The notes beneath the pieces are model-generated. The model was not told where the DNA came from. It ran no database searches and saw nothing but the letters and a program-made list of their open reading frames with translations. The translations under genes and the position numbers were made by a program. From contig WNYE01000086.1 in NCBI GenBank assembly GCA_021396245.1, positions 119,155-183,154 of the forward strand: a stretch of DNA of 64,000 nt, given 5' to 3'. How positions within the stretch are numbered: position 1 is the stretch's first letter; every line of letters starts with the position of its first letter. Below are positions 1-10,047 of the stretch, piece by piece. Source of the stretch: Sporothrix humicola (Eukaryota; Ascomycota; Sordariomycetes; Ophiostomatales; Ophiostomataceae).

Positions 1-2052
1 CGGTTTGTGGAGGACCGAGAGCTGGCGGTCAATCAGAGTCTGGACGACGGTCTCGCTCATTCGGGGAGGGTCACCCGAAGAGGTGTCGCTCGGGGTCTCC
101 TCAAACAAGAATGTGTAGAGGAACGGCCGTTGAGCGTAGACAACAACACGCAGTTTGTTGCCACTTTGGGATGTAGGGACGTCTGGCACCGGTGTATCCA
201 CCTGCTTTCCCTTGCCTTTTGTGCCTTGCGTCTTGCTTTCGCTCTTCTCCTGGCCGTCTTGTACTGTATCTTGTGACGACGTTGGCCGGCTAGCGTTGTT
301 ACTTGTCTTGGCCATTTCAACGATAATCGTGCGTGGTGGTGTTTTGGATGCCGGTTTTGTAGGTTCTTTTGTCTTTGTAGAGTCGTCCGTTTCAGCAACC
401 GAAGACACACTGTCGTCGATAGACGCAGACTTCTTTGCTTCGGATTGACTGGTCTCGTCGACCAAAGGAATTAAGAAGCGACCTTGCCGACTGGTATTAT
501 GGAATCGAGTTCGCTTGTTGGCGTCGTTCTCTTTTGATGAGCCGGTTGGAGGTGTGTCAGCAGCATCGCCAGAGCTGCCCCCCAGACTCCAGTATGTGCC
601 GTAACCAAGCTTCATAATGGACATGTACTTGTCCATGCCGCCGCTGCTGGCACTTTCTGACAGTGTTGAAGAGGGTGTGCCCTTTGATGGCGAGTCTTTG
701 CTTGTTTGTGAGGCAGCCGACGACGAACCGCTGGGAGCCGGAATCGGTTGTGCCTGCGTTAGCGTGGGCGATTTTGTCGTCCGTGCCGTTATTTTCGTCA
801 CGGGCGGTGGTGGGAAGAGTGATGGGGGTGGAAGCATCCCTGAGTTCTGTGGTTGTTGGGACGGGCGATCTTGATCTTGTGACGACTTCTTCGCCTTCTT
901 CTTCTGCTCTTGGTGCTGCTCCGAGATGCTACCCATTATCGGCACGCCCTTTTTGCGGGGCCTCGGCTGTCGTGTTGGCGCGGACGGGTTGTCGGCAATG
1001 CCGTACGCATCCTGGCCCCAGCTGTAGACATCCTCCATCCAGTATGTCAGACTGCGCAAGGCTGGACGGGTCAGGGCGCCGACACCGAGGAAGATAGCCC
1101 CGTCTTCCGACCCCAGACCACCGCCCGTGCCCAGCCAGACCGAGTCGTCGTCGTCTTCTGTGCCTCTGTCGCTAGGTGTGTCGCCCTCCAGGCCAAACTC
1201 ATCATCGTTCTCTACACCCTTTGGGGCATCGCCGTATCGGCACACGACCAGATCGACCAGTCCCTCGGTACTTTCGACAAGTCCTTCTAGCACTTCCCGC
1301 TCGCCGCTCCCGCGCTCCTCCTCGCCCACGCCAATGCCCAGCTCCCCGCACGCCGCCAGCCGCATCCCAGGGAACACGTCTCGTACTGGGTTGCCATGCA
1401 GCAAAACCGACCACGACGACAGGAAAATGTCCCAGTAGCGGGACAAAAGGACAGTGAACCTCGACCGGGGGGTTGTCCTCCGGAAGAGGGCGTCCAAAGT
1501 CACGTCATGATGGAGCAGAAAGACCGAGTGGGCTCGAAGGAGGTCTTGAAGGAGGAGGGCGGCAGGTTTGACCTCCCTCGCCGAGTACTCCTCCCCGCCT
1601 CCTTCTGTGGGCAGTCTGGTCAAATCCACCGACGCCAGCATCCACCACCCCGGCTCTAGCTCGTGCACAACCACCCGCGCCTTGTCCGTCTCGATCGTGT
1701 CCACCGCCTGGTCGCCCGCAAAACTGCGCCCAAACGCGACCATGCCCTGCGCCAGGCCGATCTGCCGGAGGCGCTCGTTGCGCTCGGCGGGCGCGAGGTG
1801 CGACGTGGGCGCGGACGCAGAAGCCGAGCTGCGGCGGCGGCGGGAGTGTGTAGATGAGGCATCGGTTGTTGTCGTCGTCGTCGTCGGCATGGAGTTTCCC
1901 CCATAGTAGACGATCTGGTCTTCGATGGTCTCGTCGGTGGTGCCCAGACTCGGGTTGTAGATGGCCAGGAAGCCGAGCTGGGCAGGCACGACGTAAGGCA
2001 CGCATCCAGGGCCACCAGGGCCGGCCGCGGCTGCCTTATCGGCGGACGACAT
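1..2052 (-). CDS. CCZ1: Vacuolar fusion protein Ccz1 (3' end beyond the window)
   Basis: The reading frame from the ATG at 2052 is open without interruption for 684 codons to the left edge, so the C-terminus is missing. About residues 22-50 (VPAQLGFLAIYNPSL, then TTDETIEDQIVYY) match the first longin domain of Ccz1, and FLIPLVDE near residue 526 lies in the second conserved block, after a Ser/Pro/Lys-rich linker (about 370-480). In characterised fungi Ccz1 pairs with Mon1 as the nucleotide exchange factor that activates the Rab GTPase Ypt7 on late endosomes, vacuoles and autophagosomes. No intron is needed in the visible part. Codon use matches the neighbouring genes. MON1 itself is not in the window. 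The N-terminal match is strong; the unseen part cannot be judged. Confidence 0.88.
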   Translation of the reverse strand, partial: MSSADKAAAAGPGGPGCVPYVVPAQLGFLAIYNPSLGTTDETIEDQIVYYGGNSMPTTTTTTTDASSTHSRRRRSSASASAPTSHLAPAERNERLRQIGLAQGMVAFGRSFAGDQAVDTIETDKARVVVHELEPGWWMLASVDLTRLPTEGGGEEYSAREVKPAALLLQDLLRAHSVFLLHHDVTLDALFRRTTPRSRFTVLLSRYWDIFLSSWSVLLHGNPVRDVFPGMRLAACGELGIGVGEEERGSGEREVLEGLVESTEGLVDLVVCRYGDAPKGVENDDEFGLEGDTPSDRGTEDDDDSVWLGTGGGLGSEDGAIFLGVGALTRPALRSLTYWMEDVYSWGQDAYGIADNPSAPTRQPRPRKKGVPIMGSISEQHQEQKKKAKKSSQDQDRPSQQPQNSGMLPPPSLFPPPPVTKITARTTKSPTLTQAQPIPAPSGSSSAASQTSKDSPSKGTPSSTLSESASSGGMDKYMSIMKLGYGTYWSLGGSSGDAADTPPTGSSKENDANKRTRFHNTSRQGRFLIPLVDETSQSEAKKSASIDDSVSSVAETDDSTKTKEPTKPASKTPPRTIIVEMAKTSNNASRPTSSQDTVQDGQEKSESKTQGTKGKGKQVDTPVPDVPTSQSGNKLRVVVYAQRPFLYTFLFEETPSDTSSGDPPRMSETVVQTLIDRQLSVLHKP

Positions 2053-2836
2053 TGTGTCGTGTCGTCTGTCGTCCTGTTTCCCTTCCTCTCTTCTGCCTTC
2101 TCGCCTAAGCTAAGGCTTATCGTTGCCTGCAGTCACAGCTCGATGCGATCGAATGGAAAAACCGAAAGTCGGAGTATAATATGTTCTTTATTCGTATTAG
2201 TGAAGCCGCTGCTTCGGTATATGCCGGGCCGTCACATGCCCATCGTGAGGAGAGTTGTTGGGAAGTGACGTTGCTCGTGTGAGCCCCTTTGCTTTTGCTG
2301 TCGTTGATGTTCAGCGCGTTAGTTGAGGCAGCTCCCCTAAACGTCACAGGCACCGAGGCCGCTAACGACCAGAGCTCCCCTCTTCGCGTAGGGCCCATGC
2401 TTATGTCATCATTTACGACTACGCATTTCGTCATCTTCACAAGCTCAATTGAGGTGTACTCATTCAATTTTCGAGACATCAATTTCGTGTTTGTCAAAAG
2501 TATCAAGAATAATGATGAAAAAAAGGTAAAGTACAGCGAAAAGAAGACGACATAAAGGGGAGAAAATCAGGTACATTTCAAAATATTCCCCTTCAATAGG
2601 GACAGAAACGCAAGTCGTAAAAAAACACAGAAAAGAGCCCCATTCGTGCCCCTCCACGATTTCAACGCCCGTAAAAAAATATAAAACAAAAAAAGAAAAG
2701 CAAACCCACTGGCCCTGTACGGCAGAAAAAGAGAAGAAAAAAGATAGACATAAAAAACCGACCCATAAGCAGACGCAATGCTAGAACGACAAGACGAAAG
2801 GAGAGCAACGAAAACAATCAAGAAACACAACCCGCA
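2053..2836. other. Intergenic: MAF1 3' region and CCZ1 promoter
   Basis: Both flanking genes run leftward, so this 784 bp should hold the MAF1 3' UTR and the CCZ1 promoter and leader. The part at 2500-2830 is A-rich on the plus strand. I see no further coding region or RNA gene. Confidence 0.5.
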
Positions 2837-4356
2837 CTACTCCATCTCCATCCGGCCGGCAATCTCCTCGCTATTTGCCCGGCCAGCGCGTTTTTGCACC
2901 TGGCTCTCTTTACTCCGGTCGTTCTTTGAGCTCGAACCGGCAACAGCCACGTCCTCGTCATCTTCTTCGTCCTCCTCATCGTCCTCGTCCATACTGTCCA
3001 GTATGCTAATGTCGTCGTCGTCGTCGGCAAACCCGCCGTCGTTGACCATGGGCCGCCCGCCGTACTCGTCCATGTCGTCGCTGTCGTCGTCAGGCCGCCA
3101 CAGCAGCACCTCGTCCATCTCCTCGTCTTCGTCGACGACGACATCGCCCGGCGCCGGCGAAATGATGCGGTCGGCGTACTGCTCGCCGAGCCAGTAGCGG
3201 GCGCGCTTGTTGGCGCCGCTGCTGCCGTCGGATGCAGCCGACAGGCCGGACGCGGTCGAATCTTGGAAGGAAAGGCTGGGCCGTTTTGAAGCCGACGTGG
3301 AAAACGCTCCTGCTACATCCGCGGCACTACTTGACAGCCGGCTGCTGCGGCTGCCGCGGCGCTGCGCCATGCGTGCGCGGGCGCCGGCAATGGCGATGGA
3401 CGAGTGGTGCTGGTGGGACATGCGGCGGCGCGGCATGAGCGCGGGGCTGTGCGTCAGCAGCGGCACGCCGCGGACGTACATGTAGGCGACTCTCTTCAAC
3501 GCTTTCGAGAAGAAAAAGTAGTGCATGGTCCAGATGGCGCCGTCCTCCTCGTCAAAGGGGTTGTTGTCCGGCTGGTACGAGAAGACGGTGCAGTCCTGCA
3601 GGTGCATCTCCTTGTTGATGAGTGCCCACATCTGCGGGCCCCAGAGCGGCGACGCCGTCGTGGACGCGACCGACGGTATTGAGCCGACGGACGCGCCGCC
3701 CATCGACGAGCCCAGGTTGCTGTCCAGCACCAAGGAGCTTGGCCGCACGTTGCTCAGCGTGCTGTCAATCAGGCTCATCACTTTTCGCAAATTGCGCTCG
3801 CGGCGGAAATCGGCGGGCCGCAGGACGTGCGAAAAGTCGTAGTCGGGGTGGGAGGCGTTGAGGGTGGCGATCAGGTAGGCAAACGTGCGGCGGCTCGAGA
3901 TCTCGGCGAGGTTGCCAAACGGACTGGACCGCGACAGCATGTTGCTGGCGGCCATTTCCTCGCGGTGCGGTGGGCTTAGGCTTGCGCCGAGCTTGAGGAG
4001 GGCGGCATGTTGCGACTCCAAGGACTTGTCAATGTCCTTGTACAGCTTCTTGTCGGAGCCGGCGGCTTTTGTCGTGTAGAGGTCGAGGCCGCCGGTAACG
4101 TGGCATTCGGGTGTGTCGAAATTGAGCGCGCTGGTGACAATGTCAAAGTCGCGGAGCGGTATGAACTGTGGAAAGTGCGGGATTGTGGTTAGTATAGTTA
4201 TCGTGAACGCGGGACATCGGACAATGCAGTGATGCAACGACGTCATCGACGCCAAAGAGCCAGAGCGGCGCAAAACAGTAGGATCGTGACGCTGTGGGAC
4301 AGCGACAGGGCCAGCCCCGTACTCCCAACTCTGTAAAATGGAGGACATACCTTCAT
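2837..4356 (-). CDS. MAF1: Maf1, repressor of RNA polymerase III
   Basis: Two exons are assembled. Exon 1 is only the six bases ATGAAG (4351-4356). It is followed by a GTATGT donor at 4350, a 185-nt intron (4166-4350) and a CAG acceptor, and exon 2 (2837-4165) reads FIPLRDFDIVTSALNF. The product is 444 residues. The N-terminal block (ALNFDTPECHVTGGLDLYTT) and a central block with WALINKEMHLQDC and the YFFFSKALKRVAY region are the conserved Maf1 boxes. The tail is strongly acidic (Asp/Glu runs). RRRMS near residue 248 and RRGS just after fit the R-R-x-S type of site phosphorylated by PKA in yeast Maf1; that they work here is inference. Maf1 binds Pol III under starvation or stress and shuts down tRNA and 5S synthesis. 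The long frame upstream of 4165 (to about 4396) is intron plus leader read through. Confidence 0.93.
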
Positions 4357-5984
4357 CGTGGTGGATATGCGTGGGTTGCGTGGGTCTATGAAGCATTTAA
4401 AGAGAAAGATGGGGCTGAGAGTCGGATGAGAGGAGCGAGAAGAGAGTCGTCGAAAGTGAGGTTGTCGAGATGATAAGTTGTAGACGGCGCAAAAGGACGA
4501 GAGAAGAGAAGGTAGAGGTTATCGTGACGATGCGCAAATGTCGGAGAGTGTCGACTCAGTATTGCGTTCGTTCGACGTAAGTGACAACGTGTGACCAGGC
4601 GTGTATGATTGGCGACCTGGTGACGTGCGTTGGCGCTGTTGGACTCCACCTTTTTGAGTAGTCGAGAGGGGGCAGCCTATTGCGTGCGATAGGAAGATGC
4701 TGTGGAGAGAGAAGAGGAGTCGCGAGTGGGACGGATGAGAGGGGCCTTCGGAGGAGATAAGTCGATGGATAGCGATGCGACAGGAGGATGTCGATTCGAT
4801 TTGGAGATGTAGAGTGAGGTTGTAGATGTCGAGAGGGCTGTCGAGATAAAAGAAGGGTTTGAGAGAGTTGAGAGGAGGGTCGCGTCAGCTGGGCCGGGAC
4901 TTTGCGAAAGAAGGAGCGAGTCGGGAATTATAGTTCGCTATGGTAAGTGCCAAAGGAACCAAAAAGGGCCAAAGAGAGGGCAGACAAAGAGCCAGTGGTT
5001 CACTGGCAGACTGGTTTTCCCTGTTTAATCGTGTCGTCCCGAACGAAAAAGGGCGCTACTTTCTTGGTGCTCGTGGGCGGGCTGTGTTTGAAGGGTACCG
5101 GCGCGACTTTCTTTGCCCTGGAACTTGACTTGACAAAAGCCAGAGCCGAAAGCCAGTAGCGTTCACGTGGAGGTGTGCGGAGGCGTTCGTTTGCTGGAAT
5201 CTGAACTGTCGTTTCTCTGGCGTAAAGAGGGCAAAGAGAAGTGAGTTAATAAGATGACAAGGCGCCCGGCCAGAAAGTGTGCGAAAAGGGATGTCACTGA
5301 CTGGCTTGTCGTGGAAGGGGCTTGAAGTGGTGTGTGTGGGAGAAGCAGGAAAGAGCGATGAGGAGATGCGACTCCGAGAAAGGAAGCAATATGCAAAAGA
5401 GGGGAAGCGCACTGTATCGAGGTGTATTACAACGCGGAAGGCGCGATGGAGAACACAAGGAGGTTGCTTGCCTTGTCGAGATAGGTTGCCGATGTGAGGC
5501 CTGGGGTGGGGGAAGGAGCAGAAGAAGCAGGTTCAAACGGCAAAACTGAAGAATGCAGAATCACGAATCACGAAAACAAGGGTACTTTACAAAGGAAACA
5601 TCACATCAAACAACGCCTTGACACAGTGTACACAGTAGGCTACGGTATCCGAGATGCTGAATCGCGCCCGTGAACCGTGTACCGTGAATAGTGAACAGGG
5701 GTGCCGACTCATGTCACCACCTGACTTTCTTTGACTGAAGTCTGGGGGAGAACAAAGCCGATGAAAGCAGGTCCTGGTAAAGTGGGGATACATGTATGCG
5801 CTAATCAATTTGCGGCGATCCTATGTACCCTGCCTGCTCATGTACTTAGATACCCGTCTGCCCTATCTGTCTGCGGTCTATCTTACCCACAGAGCCTGCA
5901 GCCTGCCAATCACAGCGCCTATCCGGCTGTAGATAACGAATGGGATGGCGTCAACTAACCACGAGCGTGAGGGCGTTAGCATCA

Positions 5985-6010
5985 AGACCAGTGAAGACCA
6001 GTGAAGACCA
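5985..6010. repeat. Short tandem repeat, 10-bp unit
   Basis: AGACCAGTGA occurs twice in direct succession and is followed by a third partial copy (AGACCA). Confidence 0.7.
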
Positions 6011-6960
6011 GCGCGATCTCGGTGGTCGGTGGTGTCGAAATCAATAACTCCTTTGCGTCTTGGTCCCGAACGCGCCCGAGGGTGTTGTAGTGTTGTTTTG
6101 ATGATTGATAGCGCTGCGCGTGTCAACGGTCCAGACGCGTGGAAGACCTACTGATCAATCGACGATGATGATATTGATTTTCAACTTTCGTTGGATTAGT
6201 TTGTTTCCAAAGTTATGGCTGGCCTAGAATGGTATTCTGCTCCATACAACAAACACCTTTGCGCCATAGCTGCCACTCTCCTGGTCACCCCTCTGTTGTC
6301 TTTCGACGTCATCGGACTGGCCTCCCTTGTTCCTCCGAGACATGACAAGCACAGACAACTGTTGTTGCGCCCTCAAATGTATGGGTAATAATTTGAAATG
6401 CAATTCGCTAAAGTGCCAATCAGAAAGATACAAAAAGAGCAAAAAGTAAATGCAATAAAGCCAAAAATCCCTTCGTGCACCATGAAACGCCGTGCTCTTG
6501 GTATAAGAGCGGTGCTGTCCCCAAAACGCCATTATTCTTTTTTGTCTTCGTCTTTTTGTGTCCGATATCCGATGTTGGTCGTCGTTCGGTTGATGTATCT
6601 TGCGTGTATTCGATCCGGCCTGCAAAGGGCTGTGGTCTGGAGTCGTAATGTGGTCCGAGATGTGTTGTCGTATCCGATCTCTCGTACCTCGTCTCGGGCT
6701 ATCTTTCCTTGTTGTGATGGTATATTCGTCTCTTGTCTCCTGTTTCTTGTCTCTCATTTCTATCAACACGGCCGGGCTTTACTCATAGGTATCCGCCCGC
6801 CTTAAGGACTTTTTGAACTTCTTCAAACTCCTGCCAACACGAAACCGCCCTTGGTTAGCCACGGCGCAGGAGATGAGAGTTGAGAAAGAAAGGGAGGCAG
6901 CGTGTCGTCGTTGGCTGTCGGCTCGAGAGGCAGAAATAGAAGAAGGTATGGAGAAAAAGA

Positions 6961-6980
6961 TAAAAGATAAAAGATAAAAG
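6961..6980. repeat. Short tandem repeat, 7-bp unit
   Basis: TAAAAGA is repeated about three times, the last copy incomplete, in the region downstream of the AP-1 sigma gene. Confidence 0.6.
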
Positions 6981-7085
6981 GGGGCAATGGAAGAGGAACA
7001 TTAGACCGAAAGCAGACGCATAACGCATAGCCCGAGTGACCGTTCCACCGGAAGGGGTCCCGAGGTCCTCAGTAGGTTCGTGCAT

Positions 7086-7953
7086 CTACATGATCTTTGT
7101 GACTTCTTCCTCGACCTGAAAGTTTTAAAGAAAAGGGCCACGGGTCAGCTGAGAAGTGGCGCATAGGGGAGGGGCGGCATGAAAACAGAAGCAAAAGGAA
7201 GTAGAAGCAAAAACAGAAACAGGATGGGTACATAAGCGAGCCTCGACAGGTAGGGGAGCAAACGACAAAAAAACAGAACTCAGACGCAAGCGCAGACAAA
7301 CGTACCTCCATGTCTTCGAGCGAGTCTTGCTGTCCGATACACCGCAAGACGTTCTTTTTGCTGCTCTCCTGCAGCTCGCCGGCCAGCAGCAGCTCGTCGA
7401 GGATGTAGTAAGCCTTGGTGAAGGAGAAGATAATATCGAGCTCGCAAACGTTGCCGTAGTACTTATCCATCTGTTCGACGTAGCGGTGGATGATCTCGAG
7501 GGTGATGAGCTCGTTGTCGTCGGAGGAGCAGCCGGCGATGAAGAAGAGGGACGCATAGCGGCGGTACACAATTTTGGTGTCTGAAGGTCAGCGAGTAATT
7601 CGTCGGCTTCAATTCATCTGCCTCAAGTGCAGCGGGACGTACTCTTGTATTCCAAAAAGTTGCACATGCGGGTGCGGCGGGCGAGGACGAGCTGGGTGAC
7701 GTCCTTGACGATCTTGGCCTTTTCCTTGGGCGAGAGGGTGGTGAACCACTTGGCGAGGCGCTGGAGGTGTTAGCAGGACATCTGCCAAGCTAGGATGCAC
7801 GGGCAGGACCTACCACTTTGCCCTGCCGTGAGAGCAGGATGAGGTAGCTAGAGGTGAAGACGGTCAGTCAGTTTGGTGATCCCACGCGAGCAGTCGGGCA
7901 AGGCACCGACGAAGCGGAAAGGGGGTCGTTCGGAGCCCTTACTTGATCGCCAT
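7086..7953 (-). CDS. APS1: AP-1 clathrin adaptor complex, sigma subunit
   Basis: Five exons: 7943-7953 (ATGGCGATCAA), 7814-7847, 7643-7760, 7306-7580 and 7086-7115, with introns starting GTAAGG, GTAGGT, GTACGT and GTACGT and ending TAG or CAG. Joined, they give 155 residues, the usual length of the family. The protein starts MAINYLILLSRQGKVRL, carries KWFTTLSPKEKAKIVKDVT, CNFLEY, YRRYASLFF and HRYVEQMDKYYGNVCELDII, and ends EEEVTKIM. Sigma is the small longin-fold chain of the heterotetrameric AP-1 adaptor, which sorts clathrin cargo between the trans-Golgi network and endosomes. Its sequence fits AP-1 better than AP-2 or AP-3 sigma. At the exon 3/4 junction the residue is Asn where Asp is common. 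Confidence 0.93.
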
Positions 7954-10047
7954 GGCGAAAGAGGGAGTGTGGTCGGGGAAAGAAGCTGAACTCGGTGAAT
8001 GCGATGAGGATAATGCGCCGGAGATTGTGTGGTCGTCGCGATGCTTGGCGCAATTGGGAGGTGCTCGATGTGGTGTCGTGGTATGCGGAAAGCGTTTAGG
8101 TAAAGGAGGTGCAGTTTCAAGGGACAGATATTTTGGATGCAAGATGGCACCTTTCGCTGGGCTCATATCATAGGCTGGGGTCTGGAAGCTCCACCAGTTA
8201 GAGAACAAGGCACCCGCCAATAGGAGGCAAAGGTGGGGTTGACCTTTTTGGTGTTTGGCGGTGGCCTGGCCGTTTTCGAAAATGAATTTGGCTCCAGGGG
8301 TCTCAGCGATGGTATGCCGCGCTGAAGCGTGGCGGCACAGCGGGGTTACAGCACGAGAGCACGCAGCAAAGGGAGGGGCAAACCAGCATGGCAAAACTGC
8401 CTAAAGAAGAAGCGACGACTTTCGACAAGACAAACAGCCTCGGAGACTTCGTGGGGGTACTGACTCCAAGACGGCGCAACTCCTGCCAACTGTGTCAAGT
8501 GTTCGTTGTAGAATAATTGAAGATCAGTAAAAGGTCTCCTTCAAGTCTCCTTGGTATATTACAAAATACAAGCATCACTCGAACCACTGAAAACGTTACA
8601 AAACGCCGTCTCGCCAAAACAAGGAAGCTTGATTTGACATCTTGCACAACGTGCTTTACACGTGCTCTGCAGCGCATGTGCGGGACAAGGAGCAAGATAG
8701 GCGCACTCGGCGCACCCAAACAATTACGTCGTAAAGATACTCGCCCGTCTGTCTTCCATCTGTCGTAATTACTGAGGACTTGTCGTGCTCTGTCAGGATC
8801 TGGCGAATGCGCCCACGCCCTCTTATTGCTGATGCCGCATTTTCCCTATTCGGCGGGCTGCCTATGACCGGCAACCCCCAAACTTTCTTTCTGCATTTTG
8901 TCGGCGCGTGGGATGGGATGCATCTTGCATCAGAGGAAGGAGGGCCAGCCGAGCCTGGAGCGTGGGAGGGAAGGAGCAAAGATGAGGCACGGGAGGACTC
9001 GCGACATATGTGGAAGGAACGTAGAAAAGGCGCGTGCAGAATAATTATACGAAGACTGCTGCTTCCGTTTCGGTCTTCGTCCTATTTCAGTTTCTGTTCC
9101 TCATCTTTGAATATAAGGAAGGGCCGATGGACGGCCAACGAACTAATAAAACACGCCTTTCTTTTCTCTTCTTCAACTTGTCAACTTGTCAACCTGTCAA
9201 ACCTCATCCCCAAGTTTCCATCTTCCCCTCCACCTCGCATTCGTATTTCCCGTCCCCTATTGTCTGTTTCTCCTTCTTCACTAACATATCTTACTATTTC
9301 TGCGAGTCGATCTTCTGGTTGTCCCGTCTTCCCGAGCAAGTCAAGCGCTTCCCGGGAAAGGCTCGCTCTTTTGTTTCGCTATCGGCTCCATGACTCGCAG
9401 GCTGTTCCGTCAATTACTAATTCACCGGACAGATTCAGACCACGCTTGTGCCCGCCCGAAGCGCTACTTCTGGGGAAAAGTAGGGAGCAAATACTAAGAG
9501 TTTTTTGTCGGTTTCTTTTTCACTCTACTTATATGCCAGGCCGCATACGGCTCTAGACTCTTTTGTTTCCTTCGCCCTCGTCCGCTGTTGTCAACTAGTG
9601 TCCGTTGGAAAGTTCTTTTTTTTTTCTACTGTGTATCCTTTCTTCGGCCTCCCCTCCTCCTTTCAGATATTTTTTTCTGGGTACTCCGATGCCATTGTTT
9701 TATTAGAGGATTTCGAGTTGCTCTCATTTGCCGATATATCTCCTTCCTCTGACGAAGACTTTCTGGTTCGCACTTTCCTTTTCTTCTTGTATTCGTCGTC
9801 ATTTTCACCTTCCTCCTCCAACTTTTTGTCTGCTCTGCTCTTTCCAATTCTCTTTCCTTCCTATTTTCTCACCTGCGCGCTCGGAAGGAACCGACCACTA
9901 TCCCCCTCACTCCCTGTCGACCGAGCATACAGAACATACAGAATCCGACCACACACGATTCCCGGCCAGAGCCTCCTTTCCCCACGAAAATCACGAAAAC
10001 GACCGATCACGGCAAGGACCCTTTGCGGCCCTTTCTGCGCCGGCACA
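7954..10047. other. Divergent intergenic region between AP-1 sigma and the GCL modifier gene
   Basis: This 2.1 kb should contain the promoters of both flanking genes. From about 9130 to 10040 the plus strand is rich in C and T, as is common in fungal leaders. Long open frames here (for example 8780-9556) are low-complexity Ser/Phe/Arg translations without domain character. A Yap1-like heptamer is present at 9414-9420. Confidence 0.45.
9414..9420 (+). promoter_or_regulatory. Possible Yap1/AP-1-like site upstream of the GCL modifier gene
   Basis: TTACTAA matches the core recognised by fungal Yap1/Pap1-type bZIP factors, about 630 bp before the ATG of a glutathione-biosynthesis gene. Glutathione genes are known Yap1 targets in yeast. 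A 7-mer occurs by chance often, so this is suggestive only. Confidence 0.25.

Larger units (their letters stand above)
4357..7085. other. Intergenic: MAF1 promoter and AP-1 sigma 3' region
   Basis: This 2.7 kb lies between two leftward genes. It has many short overlapping open frames on both strands, none with a recognisable domain or splice structure. It contains a 10-bp tandem repeat at 5985-6010 and a 7-bp repeat at about 6961-6980. I see no tRNA or other RNA gene. Confidence 0.45.

Noticed and set aside
5525..5545. Second B-box-like string GGTTCAAACGG
   Set aside because: It lacks the CC end of the box, and no cloverleaf can be drawn around it.
8780..9556. 258-codon open frame in the AP-1 sigma/GCL modifier interval
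   Set aside because: Low-complexity Ser/Phe/Arg translation of C/T-rich DNA; no domain, no codon bias like real genes.
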